Shown in pieces: positions 28,585 to 39,070 of a DNA stretch of 64,000 nt. The translations under genes and the position numbers were made by a program. The stretch's first letter is position 1. Each line of letters starts with the position of its first letter. The stretch is taken from contig NC_012968.1 of NCBI RefSeq assembly GCF_000023705.1, positions 620,001 to 684,000 of the forward strand. The letters are read 5' to 3'. The notes below the pieces were generated by a model. That model worked only from the letters and a program-made list of their open reading frames with translations, did no database searches and was not told the origin of the DNA. Source of the stretch: Methylotenera mobilis JLW8 (GTDB lineage: Bacteria > Pseudomonadota > Gammaproteobacteria > Burkholderiales > Methylophilaceae).

Positions 28585-29583
28585 CTATGGGCTTGAGATG
28601 AATTGACCAAACGCGCGGCTTTTTTCACCAGTGCTGATCGTGGTTAATAATTGATTGTTTTGAGTGTCAATCACGCTTACATTGTTGCTGCCCCAATTGG
28701 CGACGTAAGCACGATGGTTGGTATGGTCGATGCTGATGCCTTCCGGTGTGCTACCTACGTTAATAGTGGTGATCACTTTGCCGCTGGCAATGGCCAATAC
28801 GGTGACGCTATCATCCTGTGTGTTGGTGACGTAAAGTGTTTTTTCATCTGCACTAAACGCTGCGCAGTAGGGGTGGTAGCCCACTTTCATATTTTGTATG
28901 CTGTTGGATGCCGTATTGATAATGCTGACTGTGTCATCTTGTACATTGACGCTGGCGAGTAGTTTGCCTGAAGCGCTCAATGCGATGCCGAACGGGTGTT
29001 GCCCAACGGGGACTCTACGGATTACGGTGAGTGTGTCGGCATCGACCACGGCAATTTCATTGCTATCTCTGTTGGTAATGTAGAGTGTTTTGCTGTCAGG
29101 GCTGACGACCAGACCTGCTGGTGCTTCGCCTATGCTTAACTCCCGAGCTACATGATCGATGGTGCTGATGGCTAATACACGATTGTTGAACCAGTCTGCC
29201 GCGTACAGTGTTTTTTCGTCTGGTGATATGGCTAGGCCAACTGGTGCGCCGTTCACTTTAATGGTGTCGACTAAGGTATTGCTTTGTGTGTTAATGACGG
29301 AAATATCTTGGCTCTCGACATTGGATATGAAAGCGCGTTTTAATTTTGCCGCTATGGCAACCCCTACAGGTGCTTTGCCTACAGGGATGGTATGGGTGAC
29401 TTGATTGCTGTGCGTGTTAATCACCGATACTGTATTTGCACCTTGGTTAGTAATATAGGCGTAGTGTTGGTTGGCGCTTATATTAGTGTTCACGTTTGTC
29501 GAGCAAGATAGTGCAGTCATTACCAGGCTGCCAACGATGATACGCGTACAGATTTTGGTGAAATTGAATTTGTTTAGTTTCAT
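28585..29583 (-). CDS. YVTN-family beta-propeller lipoprotein
   Basis: This protein of about 332 residues starts MKLNKFNF. Its signal peptide has a lipobox (TALSC), so it is probably a lipoprotein. The mature part is a chain of about seven 40-residue blades, each with a variant of AYITNQGANTVSVINT and GKAPVGVAIAAK. These repeats (YVTN, LVIVE-type) form a beta-propeller facing the periplasm. In several methylotrophs YVTN proteins accompany PQQ-dependent alcohol oxidation. That, plus the MxaD-like neighbour, suggests an accessory role, but this is inference. I choose the ATG at 29583 because the longer version would hide the signal peptide. Confidence 0.8.
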   Translation of the reverse strand: MKLNKFNFTKICTRIIVGSLVMTALSCSTNVNTNISANQHYAYITNQGANTVSVINTHSNQVTHTIPVGKAPVGVAIAAKLKRAFISNVESQDISVINTQSNTLVDTIKVNGAPVGLAISPDEKTLYAADWFNNRVLAISTIDHVARELSIGEAPAGLVVSPDSKTLYITNRDSNEIAVVDADTLTVIRRVPVGQHPFGIALSASGKLLASVNVQDDTVSIINTASNSIQNMKVGYHPYCAAFSADEKTLYVTNTQDDSVTVLAIASGKVITTINVGSTPEGISIDHTNHRAYVANWGSNNVSVIDTQNNQLLTTISTGEKSRAFGQFISSP

Positions 29584-29692
29584 TACTTTGAAGATTAATT
29601 GACTAAGGGGCAAATGGTTGCTTTCAATAATGCTGGAAATATGAAAAAATTGCATCATATTTTATAACAGTATTATTTAGGCAGTTTATGCT

Positions 29693-30181
29693 ATGTTAGA
29701 TCGTGACGGGTTTCGCCCGAATGTCGGCATTATTTTATGCAATGCCAACAATCAGGTATTTTGGGGTAAGCGTATCCGTGAGCATGCTTGGCAGTTTCCG
29801 CAAGGTGGGATTAACTTTGGAGAGAGTCCAGAGCAGGCGATGTATCGTGAGCTGATGGAAGAGGTGGGCTTAAAACCTGAGCATGTTAAGATTTTAGGCC
29901 GTACTAAAGATTGGCTACGCTATGAGGTTCCAACCAGCTGGGTTAAGCGTGAGTGGCGTGGGAGCTATCGTGGGCAAAAGCAAATTTGGTATTTGCTACG
30001 ATTAATGGGGCGCGACAGTGATGTTTCACTAAGAGCGACTAGCCATCCAGAGTTTGATGCTTGGCGCTGGAATGATTACTGGGTACCACTTGAGGATGTG
30101 ATTGAGTTTAAGCGTGCGGTATATGAGGCCGCACTGAATGAGCTCGCGCCGAATTTGTATCACAAGGGTACGCATAAGTAA
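29693..30181 (+). CDS. rppH: RNA pyrophosphohydrolase
   Basis: This 162-residue Nudix hydrolase begins [13 protein letters not shown], typical of RppH. The Nudix box is [29 protein letters not shown] and [27 protein letters not shown] are RppH-specific. It removes pyrophosphate from the 5' end of mRNA and so starts RNase E-dependent decay. A hairpin terminator follows at 30305. Confidence 0.95.
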   Translation: MLDRDGFRPNVGIILCNANNQVFWGKRIREHAWQFPQGGINFGESPEQAMYRELMEEVGLKPEHVKILGRTKDWLRYEVPTSWVKREWRGSYRGQKQIWYLLRLMGRDSDVSLRATSHPEFDAWRWNDYWVPLEDVIEFKRAVYEAALNELAPNLYHKGTHK

Positions 30182-30304
30182 GGGATGTTGCGCGTGGGGG
30201 TATCGCGCAACAAATCTCCGTATTAATCTCAATCCTCTTCAAGCTTGCATTGTGATGATCAGATGCATTACTTTGACTTTTCTTTATGCGATTACATGGC
30301 AAGT

Positions 30305-30329
30305 AGCCTCTGAGGAGGCTTTCTTTTTT
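30305..30329 (+). terminator. rppH terminator
   Basis: AGCCTC (30305-30310) pairs with GAGGCT (30315-30320) across TGAG, followed by TTCTTTTTT. The rest of the 177-base gap to psd shows nothing else. Confidence 0.7.
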
Positions 30330-30358
30330 GTTGTGTGGCTAAAAGACCTGCCCGCGCT

Positions 30359-31213
30359 TTAACTTCCCATATGTTCGCCTAGCTTGATTGCCTGTGCTGG
30401 TTTCCATGCTGGGTTGAATGTGAGGCTGTCTTTTTGAAATAGCATGACGACAGTGGAGCCTAATAAGAAGCGGCCCATTTCCTCACCTTGTTTTAGGGTG
30501 ATGTTTTTATCTGCGTAAGACCAGGTTTTAATTGTAGGCAAGCGTGGTGGGTTAATGATGCCGTCGGTTGCGTCGTGCCAGACCGTTGCCATGCTCCCAA
30601 CAATCGTTGCGCCAACTAGCACCATGACAAAGTTTCCGTGCTGCTCCGATGTAAACTCGCAAACTACGCGTTCATTGCGTGCAAATAAGTCTGGTACGCC
30701 TTGTGCAGTAGTTGGGTTAACCGAGAATAAATCACCTGGGACATAGGTCATTCTGAGCAAGCGTCCATCGCACGGCATGTGTATGCGGTGATAGTCCTTA
30801 GGGCTGAGGTAAAGGCAGGCAAATAAGCCGTTCTCGTATTGTTTTGCAGTGCTTGCGTCGCCACCTACTAATGCGGTGGTGGTGTAATGGTGGCCCTTGG
30901 CCTGAAGTATCTGGTCTTGCTCAATATGCCCAAATTGGCTAATCGCACCATCCACTGGGCAAATAAATTTAGCATCAGCCAGCGGCCTGGCGTTAGGTGT
31001 TAGCGGGCGTGTGAAAAACGCATTAAAACTCTGGTATGAGCTGATGTCCGGGTTGGCTGCCTCGTTCATGTTGACGTTGTAGCGCTTAACAAACCAGCGA
31101 ATCACGGCAGTCGTGACTTTGCCGCCCTTGAGGTGGGCAAGCTTGCCGGCAAGCGCAGTAATAGCTTGCTTGGGCAGTAGGTATTGGGTGAGTACTGTTA
31201 TGTTGGTTTGCAC
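30359..31213 (-). CDS. psd: Phosphatidylserine decarboxylase proenzyme
   Basis: This 284-residue proenzyme self-cleaves at the LGST motif (in GRFLLGSTVVML near residue 250), creating the pyruvoyl group on the small subunit. Earlier blocks are FNAFFTRPL, CPVDGAISQFG and LSPKDYHRIHMPCDGRL with the autocatalytic His. It makes phosphatidylethanolamine at the inner membrane. It is a single gene whose downstream neighbour rppH is convergent. Confidence 0.95.
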   Translation of the reverse strand: MQTNITVLTQYLLPKQAITALAGKLAHLKGGKVTTAVIRWFVKRYNVNMNEAANPDISSYQSFNAFFTRPLTPNARPLADAKFICPVDGAISQFGHIEQDQILQAKGHHYTTTALVGGDASTAKQYENGLFACLYLSPKDYHRIHMPCDGRLLRMTYVPGDLFSVNPTTAQGVPDLFARNERVVCEFTSEQHGNFVMVLVGATIVGSMATVWHDATDGIINPPRLPTIKTWSYADKNITLKQGEEMGRFLLGSTVVMLFQKDSLTFNPAWKPAQAIKLGEHMGS

Positions 31214-31345
31214 GATAATTCCAATAGTCGTTATTTTTATTTTAAGCTTAGTATTTAACTTTAGTATTTAGTATTTAAATTTGGTAATAGACGCACAGCT
31301 TTAAAGATTGCGTATACCAGTGATTATCTATTGACTCGACTCTAA

Positions 31346-31382
31346 TAAAAAAGGGCAAATCGTTAAACGTTTTGCCCTTTTG
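31346..31382 (-). terminator. ilvC terminator
   Basis: On the minus strand AAAGGGCAAA and TTTGCCCTTT form a ten-base stem with an internal ACG/CGT extension, followed by TTTTTTATT. It lies about 34 bases after the ilvC stop. Confidence 0.85.
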
Positions 31383-31415
31383 ACTTAATCTAATTTAAGT
31401 AAATGTAAATTAGAC

Positions 31416-32486
<1,071 letters not shown>

Positions 32487-32621
32487 TCATCTGGAATACT
32501 TCGTTACCACTGCTGCTTTGAAACTACAAACTACATTGTTAAGAAAACTACAATTATTTACTTTCCAGTATTAGCAGTACTGTGCTTGCTGGTGCTGGGA
32601 GTGTTTTACCGGTAATACTAA

Positions 32622-33113
32622 TTAAACTTTTAAGATTCTATCGCCTCGGCCAATGCCAGATGCGCCTGTGCGCACCGTTTCTAGAATTGCCGCGCCATCC
32701 AAACCTTCGATAAACGCATCTAGCTTATGGCCAGAACCAGTTAGCTCAATCGTAAATGTGCCATCTGCTACGTCAATAATGCGGCCGCGGAAAATGTCGC
32801 ACATGCGCTTCATTTCTTCGCGGAACGGACCTGTTGCTTTGACTTTAACCAGCATCAGTTCACGCTCAATAAATTTACCGTCGTTTAAATCCAATACTTT
32901 AACCACATCCACCAGCTTGTTCAGCTGCTTGATGATTTGTTCAATCACGTCATCAGAGCCAGAAGTGACGATAGTCATGCGTGACAATGTTGGGTCTTCA
33001 GTTGGCGCAACGGTTAAAGATTCAATGTTATAGCCACGTGCTGAAAATAGGCCAGCTACGCGTGATAGCGCGCCAGCTTCGTTTTCCATTAATAGTGAAA
33101 CAATATGACGCAT
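32622..33113 (-). CDS. ilvH: Acetolactate synthase small (regulatory) subunit
   Basis: This 163-residue protein has an N-terminal ACT domain ([33 protein letters not shown]) that binds valine for feedback control, and a C-terminal activation domain. Its ATG overlaps the ilvI stop by one base (TAATG), so synthesis of the two subunits is coupled. Confidence 0.97.
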   Translation of the reverse strand: MRHIVSLLMENEAGALSRVAGLFSARGYNIESLTVAPTEDPTLSRMTIVTSGSDDVIEQIIKQLNKLVDVVKVLDLNDGKFIERELMLVKVKATGPFREEMKRMCDIFRGRIIDVADGTFTIELTGSGHKLDAFIEGLDGAAILETVRTGASGIGRGDRILKV

Positions 33114-34837
33114 TATAAATCCTCCGCCAAAATCATTTCAGACAACCCTTTACCGTTAGGAATCATAGGGAATACGTTTTCTTTCTGGTCGGTAATGAAA
33201 TCCATAAATACAAAGCGTGATTTCATATCAAACGCCTCTTTTAATGCGCCTTCAACGTCTTCAGGCTTGGTAATTTGCATACCAACGTGGCCGTAAGACT
33301 CGGCAAGTTTGACGAAGTCAGGCAGGCTCTCCATGTAAGACTCTGAGTAACGGTTCTCATAGAAGAACTCTTGCCATTGGCGCACCATGCCTAGATAGCG
33401 ATTGTTTAATAAAATCACTTTGATTGGCAGGCTGTATTGCTTACAGGTTGAAAGCTCTTGAATATTCATTTGAATACTGCCTTCACCCGTGACACAGGCT
33501 ACTTGCGCGGTTGGATCTGCAAACTGACAGCCCATGGCGTATGGTAGGCCAACGCCCATGGTGCCCAAGCCGCCTGAGTTAATCCAGCGACGTGGTTTGT
33601 CAAATTTGTAGTATTGTGCCGCCCACATTTGGTGCTGACCAACGTCTGATGTGACGTAAGCTTCACCTTTGGTCACTTCCCACAGTTTTTCAATGACGTA
33701 CTGTGGTTTAATCAAGCCGTTGTTATTGCTGTAGTCTAAGCACAGCTTGCTGCGCCAGCTGTCAATCTGCGCCCACCAAGCTTTAAGCGCTGGTGATGGC
33801 GTTGGTTTTTCCAGTGCAACCAGTTCATTCATTTCAGCCAACACAGACTTAACGTCACCCACGATAGGTACGTGTACTTTCACACGTTTGGAGATAGACG
33901 ATGGGTCGATATCCACGTGAATGATGGTGCGGTCTTTGCTGTAGAAGTGATCGGTGTTGCCGATTACGCGGTCGTCAAAACGCGCGCCCACGGCTAACAG
34001 CACGTCACAGTTTTGCATAGCCATATTGGCTTCGTAAGTACCGTGCATACCGAGCATGCCGAGGAACTGTTTGTCAGTACTAGGGTAGCCGCCTAAGCCC
34101 ATTAGGGTGTTTGTGACAGGAACGCCCAGTGCTCTCACCAGTTTTACTAGTGCTTCAGAAGCGTCACCCAATACCAAGCCGCCACCGGTGTAAACCATTG
34201 GGCGCTCAGCTTCTAGCAGCAACTTTACTGCTTTCTTGATTTGACCGCTATGGCCCTTGGTCACCGGGTTGTACGAGCGCATTTCTACTGATTCTGGATA
34301 TACGAAATCAGCGAAGTGTGCGGTAATGTCTTTTGGAATATCTACAACTACAGGACCTGGTCGACCAGTTCTAGCAATGTGGAATGCTTTTTTCAGTGTG
34401 GTTGCGATGTCTTTTACATCTTTAACCAAGAAGTTATGTTTAACACATGGGCGCGTCACGCCAACCATGTCGACTTCTTGGAACGCATCTAAGCCGATAG
34501 CCGGTACTGGAACTTGACCGCTGATGACAACCAGCGGAATAGAGTCCATGTAAGCGGTGGCAATACCAGTAATCGCATTGGTGGCACCTGGGCCAGATGT
34601 GACAAGCGCAACGCCGACTTCGCCGGTTGCGCGTGCGAATGCATCGGCAGCGTGCACTGCAGCTTGCTCGTGGCGCACAAGAATGTGCTTAAAGTGGCCT
34701 TGTTTATAGATTGCATCGTAAATGTGCAAAACGGCGCCGCCTGGGTAGCCGAACAAAAACTTTACACTTTCTTGCTCTAGGCAACGGATAACAATTTCTG
34801 CGCCTGTGATTTGTTGCGGATGAGTAGTCTCTGCCAT
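33113..34837 (-). CDS. ilvI: Acetolactate synthase large (catalytic) subunit
   Basis: This 574-residue thiamine-diphosphate enzyme condenses two pyruvates, or pyruvate and 2-oxobutyrate. It has the catalytic Glu region [14 protein letters not shown], the [18 protein letters not shown] block, and the C-terminal ThDP motif from GEGSIQMN to [10 protein letters not shown]. It is first in ilvI-ilvH-ilvC. A sigma-70 promoter lies at 34876-34904, with a palindrome further upstream. Most residues are those of the anabolic enzyme, in line with the paired regulatory subunit. Confidence 0.97.
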   Translation of the reverse strand: MAETTHPQQITGAEIVIRCLEQESVKFLFGYPGGAVLHIYDAIYKQGHFKHILVRHEQAAVHAADAFARATGEVGVALVTSGPGATNAITGIATAYMDSIPLVVISGQVPVPAIGLDAFQEVDMVGVTRPCVKHNFLVKDVKDIATTLKKAFHIARTGRPGPVVVDIPKDITAHFADFVYPESVEMRSYNPVTKGHSGQIKKAVKLLLEAERPMVYTGGGLVLGDASEALVKLVRALGVPVTNTLMGLGGYPSTDKQFLGMLGMHGTYEANMAMQNCDVLLAVGARFDDRVIGNTDHFYSKDRTIIHVDIDPSSISKRVKVHVPIVGDVKSVLAEMNELVALEKPTPSPALKAWWAQIDSWRSKLCLDYSNNNGLIKPQYVIEKLWEVTKGEAYVTSDVGQHQMWAAQYYKFDKPRRWINSGGLGTMGVGLPYAMGCQFADPTAQVACVTGEGSIQMNIQELSTCKQYSLPIKVILLNNRYLGMVRQWQEFFYENRYSESYMESLPDFVKLAESYGHVGMQITKPEDVEGALKEAFDMKSRFVFMDFITDQKENVFPMIPNGKGLSEMILAEDL

Positions 34838-34875
34838 AAATCTTTTTGATTTGAATAATTTATTTGTAACCCTAC

Positions 34876-34904
34876 ACGATAACGGTTTGGGCGTGTTTGG
34901 TCAA
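34876..34904 (-). promoter_or_regulatory. Sigma-70 promoter of ilvI
   Basis: On the minus strand TTGACC (34899-34904) and TATCGT (34876-34881) are spaced by 17 bases. Transcription should start near 34869, about 30 bases before the ATG, leaving no room for a leader-peptide attenuator. Confidence 0.6.
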
Positions 34905-34929
34905 GAACGAATGTACTAAAGCCGGCATA

Positions 34930-34952
34930 TTTAGTTGATTAAATCAACTAAA
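34930..34952. promoter_or_regulatory. Perfect 23-base palindrome upstream of ilvI
   Basis: TTTAGTTGATT and AATCAACTAAA (11 bases each) flank a single A. It lies about 26 bases upstream of the ilvI -35 hexamer (around -61 to -83), where an activator such as Lrp or a LysR-type protein could bind. It has no T-tract, so a terminator for the upstream ATPase gene is less likely. Confidence 0.5.
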
Positions 34953-35010
34953 AGTCGCCATGTCTTGCTTGGTGTGCCGCACTTATAAAACCATAATAAA
35001 AACAAGGGTT

Positions 35011-36795
35011 TTAATCAGTGTCTAGTGGCGGTGCGACTTTCAATAACTCTTCTATGGTGGTGAGTCCTGCTGCTACTTTTTCAGCACCGTTAATCACCAA
35101 TGGTTGCATACCTTCTTGCTGTGCCAGTTTAGTGAGCTTGGCCAAGTTGGTATCAGGGGTAATGAGTTTTCTTAACGATGGTGTAATGGTGAGCATTTCA
35201 TAAATGCCGCTACGCCCTCTAAAGCCGGTATTGCGGCATTCTAAACAGCCAACCGGTTTGTAAATGTTTGCAGGTTTGGGCAGCTTAAATGGCCCTACGA
35301 GTGCATCCCATTTGCTTTGCTCTATCGGCTCTGGTGCTTTGCAACTAGGGCAGAGCGTTCTAACTAGTCGCTGCGCCATAATGCCAAGTACGGTGGAGTG
35401 GATGAGATACGAAGGGACGCCTAAGTCTAGCAAGCGGGTGACCGCCGAGGGGGAGTCGTTGGTGTGCAAGGTTGACAGCACTAGGTGCCCAGTCAGCGCG
35501 GCTTGAATCGCCATATCTGCGGTTTCCAGGTCGCGAATCTCGCCTACCATGATAATGTCAGGGTCTTGTCGCATCAATGTGCGTATCCCATCCGCAAAGC
35601 CTAGGCCGATGTTGGTCTGAACCTGCATTTGATTGAAGGCGGGCTCTACCATCTCTATCGGCTCTTCCACCGTGCATACGTTGACCTCTGATGTGGCGAG
35701 CAGTTTTAAGGTGGAGTAAAGCGTGGTTGTTTTACCTGAGCCGGTAGGGCCGGTTACCAAAATAATGCCATTTGGCGCTTTGGTCCAGGCGTTCCACTTG
35801 TCAGACTGTGCTTGTGAGAAGCCTAGTGACAGGAAGTCTTTACCTGAAATATCCGGTGAAAAAATACGCATGACCAACTTCTCACCAAACGCTGTGGGCA
35901 TGGTAGAGAGGCGTAGCTCGATTTCTTGCCCTTCGGCCGATAAGGTTTTAATGCGACCATCCTGCGGGCGGCGTTTTTCTACCATGTCCATGCGGCCTAG
36001 CAGTTTAATTCTGCTCGTAATGGCGTTCATGATGTTGGGTGGTAGCTGGTAAACCTGGTGCAGTACGCCATCGATTCTAAAACGCATCATGCCCATGTTG
36101 CGTCTTGGCTCTAGGTGAATGTCACTGGCGCGTTGTTCAAATGCATATTTAAACAGCCAGTCTACGATGTTCACCACATGCTGTTCGTTGGCGTCCAAGT
36201 TTTTATCTTTGCCGAGTTCGACCAGTTGTTCAAAGTTCTGTACGCCGACGATTTGGCCTGCTTTTGCCTGATTGGCAGCATGCATTGAGTTTGCGAGGCT
36301 GTACATTTCCGGCAGATAGCGGCTAACCTCGAGCGGGTTGGCAAACACTAACTTTACCTTCATTTTGAGCACGCGTTCTAGGTCTTCAACCCATTCTGTG
36401 TTGAACGGCTCAGTGGTAGCAATTACTGCGGCGCCGTCTTTGACGGCAATTGGCATGATTTTTAAGCGTTCGGCATAGCCCTTGGACACAATTTGTGCCG
36501 CAGAGCCAAAATCTAGCTTAAGGGGGTCGATATGGTAATAGTCTAGGCCGGCATGTCCAGCTAGCCATGAAGATAGCCATTCTACGGTAATGGCGTTGTT
36601 AGGCGTCTTCAGGTTTTTCCACTTTTGCTCACCGATAACCACCAGTGGGTGCAGATTGGAGCTATCGAGTTTGCGGTCTTTATATAGTTTTTCTGCCAGC
36701 ACTTTATCCAGAATGCCGTCGTTGACCAGTATGCGGAGTGTGTCTCCAAGTGTGAGGCGGCCGGTGGGCTTAATTGATATTGCAGCTTTGCTCAT
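35011..36795 (-). CDS. Orphan GspE/PilB-family secretion ATPase
   Basis: This 594-residue type II secretion/type IV pilus ATPase has an N-terminal MshEN-like domain (about 15-160). The motor carries Walker A GPTGSGKTTTLYST near residue 350, Walker B IMVGEIRDLETADMA, and the His box LTGHLVLSTLHTNDSPSA. The zinc site is CPSCK ... CLECRNTG. It is distinct from the PilB at 11.3-13.0 kb and has no gspD, gspF or pilin neighbour. It could power a type II secretion system, an MSHA-like pilus or another pilus coded elsewhere. It lies between nadC and ilvI, apparently as a single gene. Confidence 0.85.
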   Translation of the reverse strand: MSKAAISIKPTGRLTLGDTLRILVNDGILDKVLAEKLYKDRKLDSSNLHPLVVIGEQKWKNLKTPNNAITVEWLSSWLAGHAGLDYYHIDPLKLDFGSAAQIVSKGYAERLKIMPIAVKDGAAVIATTEPFNTEWVEDLERVLKMKVKLVFANPLEVSRYLPEMYSLANSMHAANQAKAGQIVGVQNFEQLVELGKDKNLDANEQHVVNIVDWLFKYAFEQRASDIHLEPRRNMGMMRFRIDGVLHQVYQLPPNIMNAITSRIKLLGRMDMVEKRRPQDGRIKTLSAEGQEIELRLSTMPTAFGEKLVMRIFSPDISGKDFLSLGFSQAQSDKWNAWTKAPNGIILVTGPTGSGKTTTLYSTLKLLATSEVNVCTVEEPIEMVEPAFNQMQVQTNIGLGFADGIRTLMRQDPDIIMVGEIRDLETADMAIQAALTGHLVLSTLHTNDSPSAVTRLLDLGVPSYLIHSTVLGIMAQRLVRTLCPSCKAPEPIEQSKWDALVGPFKLPKPANIYKPVGCLECRNTGFRGRSGIYEMLTITPSLRKLITPDTNLAKLTKLAQQEGMQPLVINGAEKVAAGLTTIEELLKVAPPLDTD

Positions 36796-36990
36796 TTTTT
36801 GCCTTTTAAACTAGATACTATCTATATAAATGAATGCAATGGATAAACTGGCTTATATCCTGATTGGAACTCCGTTTTTATGCCAATTTCTATCTTGGTT
36901 TCTATCTTAGCACGGACTTATTTTTCTGGCTTAGTGCTTAAGTCAACCTTTGCTGCATCGCGCATGGTGAGTAATCACTATCGTTTAGGA

Positions 36991-37872
36991 TTAACCATTA
37001 GGCGTGAATTGCATAGAAAGGTCGATGGCGCGAATGTCTTTGGTGATGGCGCCAATCGAGATGCGGTCAACGCCAGTTTGGGCGATGGCTCGCACGTTAT
37101 CCAACGTAATGCCGCCGGATGCTTCTAGCACGGCTTTAAGTTGCGCAGCATTATTGATTGCTACGGCTTTAACCAGCAGGGCGGTGTCAAAGTTATCGAG
37201 CAGAATGCTGGAGGCGCCAGCGTCCAGCGCTGCTTGCAGCTGTGCTAGGTCTTCTACTTCAATTTGTATGCTTTTTCCGCTATTGAGTGCAAAGGCTTGC
37301 TGCATCACGTTGCCGATACTACCGGCTGCTGCGATATGGTTTTCTTTAATGAGGATGCCATCGTATAGCGCAAGCCGCTGGTTGTGCCCGCCGCCGATAG
37401 TGACCGCGTACTTTTGTGCTAAACGCAGGTTAGGGATGGTTTTGCGGGTGTCTAAAATTTGTGCCGAAGTGCCGGCAATTGCATCTACATACTTGCGGGC
37501 AGCGGTCGCGGTGGCGGACAGCGTTTGCAGGAAGTTAAGTGCACAGCGCTCTGCGGTTAACAAAGAGCGCGCCAGACCTTGTATGGTGCATAGCGTCTGA
37601 TTGGGTTGAGCTTGTTCCCCTTCTACCACTAGCCAGTTGATTGTTACGCTGGCATCAATCTGCTTAAAACACTCATTAAACCAAGCAATGCCGCAGATCA
37701 CCGCAGCTTCACGTACAATCACTTTTGCACTTGCTGTTTGTGCGGATGGAATCAGGTAGGCGGTTAGGTCGCCGCTGCCAACATCTTCATCCAGCGCATT
37801 TTTTACTTGGGTTTGCACCATGCGGCTAAAATCACTTGACTCATATGGGTGCTGTTGATTAATTTGTGTCAT
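36991..37872 (-). CDS. nadC: Nicotinate-nucleotide pyrophosphorylase (carboxylating)
   Basis: This 293-residue quinolinate phosphoribosyltransferase makes nicotinate mononucleotide in de novo NAD synthesis. Signatures are ALDEDVGSGDLTA, RSLLTAERCALNFLQTLSATAT, DTRKTIPNLRLAQKYAV with the substrate-binding Arg/Lys, GGGHNQR and IQIEVEDLAQL. The C-terminal SGGITLDNVRAIAQTGVDRISIGAIT closes the barrel. It is a single gene on the minus strand, divergent from the GST-like gene. Confidence 0.96.
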   Translation of the reverse strand: MTQINQQHPYESSDFSRMVQTQVKNALDEDVGSGDLTAYLIPSAQTASAKVIVREAAVICGIAWFNECFKQIDASVTINWLVVEGEQAQPNQTLCTIQGLARSLLTAERCALNFLQTLSATATAARKYVDAIAGTSAQILDTRKTIPNLRLAQKYAVTIGGGHNQRLALYDGILIKENHIAAAGSIGNVMQQAFALNSGKSIQIEVEDLAQLQAALDAGASSILLDNFDTALLVKAVAINNAAQLKAVLEASGGITLDNVRAIAQTGVDRISIGAITKDIRAIDLSMQFTPNG

Positions 37873-37959
37873 AAGTTATCGTAAGAGTGTGCTGTGATTG
37901 AATTATAATGTGAACGAACAATTTACCAACATCAACACGATAAGATTAATAAAATTATT

Positions 37960-38574
37960 ATGAAGCTTTTATATACCGTAAATAGTCCCTATGCACGTAA
38001 GGTGCGTATTGTTGCTGCAGAAAAGCATATTGATGTTCAACTGCAAGAAGTGGTGTTGTCAGCACCTGACTGCCCGGTCAAAGACTATAACCCGTTAGGC
38101 AAAGTGCCGGTGTTGATTTTGGCGGATGGTGATAGCTTATATGACTCTCGCGTGATTGCTGAGTATTTTGATAACCGTACGCCATTGGCGCATCTGATTC
38201 CTAAAGATAATGGTGCTAAATCTGCAGTGCGCAGATGGGAGGCGTTGGCAGATGGTGTGTGCGATGCTGCGGTTGCCGTGATGTTAGAGCAAAGAAAACC
38301 ACAGCCAATGCAAGATGCGGCATTTATCGACAAGCAGATGGATAAGGTAACGCGCGGCTTAACTGTGCTCAATAATGATTTGGGGCAGAATAAATGGTGT
38401 GTAGACGACGCCTTTAGTCTTGCAGATATTGCGGTGGGCTGTACTTTGGGTTACCTAGGCTTACGTTTTAGCCAAGTCATTAACTTGGCGGAAGATTATG
38501 CAAACCTAGACCGTTTGCAGGCTAGCCTGCTACAGCGCCAGTCCTTTAAAGATACTTTGCCGGTTGCTAACTAG
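37960..38574 (+). CDS. Glutathione S-transferase family protein
   Basis: This 204-residue protein has an N-terminal thioredoxin-like GST domain (LLYTVNSPYARKVRIVAAEKHI; then NPLGKVPVLI with its cis-Pro, and DSRVIAEYFD). The C-terminal helical domain has FSLADIAVGCTLGYL. The YxxSPYARKVR start is common in the yibF-like group. It probably uses glutathione, but the substrate is unknown. It is divergent from nadC and stands alone. Confidence 0.88.
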   Translation: MKLLYTVNSPYARKVRIVAAEKHIDVQLQEVVLSAPDCPVKDYNPLGKVPVLILADGDSLYDSRVIAEYFDNRTPLAHLIPKDNGAKSAVRRWEALADGVCDAAVAVMLEQRKPQPMQDAAFIDKQMDKVTRGLTVLNNDLGQNKWCVDDAFSLADIAVGCTLGYLGLRFSQVINLAEDYANLDRLQASLLQRQSFKDTLPVAN

Positions 38575-38666
38575 GTCAGTTACTAACTGGCCTGTTCTTC
38601 AGTATTGCTCAATAGTGATGGTAGAGGGCAGCGCTGCAGCTATGTGTGCTGTGCTTGCTGATATGG

Positions 38667-38999
38667 CTAGAGTAATCGTTCGCTGCTCTCGTCCAAGATT
38701 CCGGATAATTGAGATTGATGGCGCATAGACTGTCTTTGGTTCAGGCGTTTTTGCGCCTGTTCCGGCAAGTCGGTAAAGCGAATAATATTGCGCTCGACCA
38801 ACAGTGAAATTAAGTCTTCCAGCACACGTGCTAAATGAATATCACTTTCACGAAACTTGTCACCTTCTGCCAGTGAGTGTTCTAAAAAGTTGATATAGGC
38901 TTTGTCTGTGGCTTCAATATGTACCCAATCATCATTTAGTCGCTCGGTGGCGCTGGCTGCGATGATTTGACCTTGGGAGTTTTTCAGTACATACGCCAT
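38667..38999 (-). CDS. Small conserved proteobacterial protein of unknown function
   Basis: This 110-residue protein begins MAYVLKNSQGQIIAAS. Its central helix-rich block SDIHLARVLEDLISLLVERNIIRFTDLPEQAQKRLNQRQSMR is the conserved part. I recall similar small proteins, sometimes labelled tryptophan-synthase-beta-like, in pseudomonads and betaproteobacteria, but know of no demonstrated function. No signal peptide, membrane segment or metal motif is seen. It is a single gene upstream of the repeat-bearing spacer before mnmA's 3' end. Confidence 0.75.
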   Translation of the reverse strand: MAYVLKNSQGQIIAASATERLNDDWVHIEATDKAYINFLEHSLAEGDKFRESDIHLARVLEDLISLLVERNIIRFTDLPEQAQKRLNQRQSMRHQSQLSGILDESSERLL

Positions 39000-39070
39000 A
39001 TTGATTCCCTTTTCTTATTGATAATCTAGCTAGCTTAGGCGGCACGCTTTTCTTTATGGTGCGTTTTTTT

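Noticed and set aside
37004-37600. 198-codon open frame on the plus strand
   Set aside because: It lies wholly opposite nadC, is rich in Ser/Cys/Met in the way antisense frames of this genome are, and resembles no family.
38571-38600. Hairpin GGTCAGTTA-TAACTGGCC after the GST-like gene
   Set aside because: No T-tract follows and the stem has a wobble pair with almost no loop; not convincing as a terminator.
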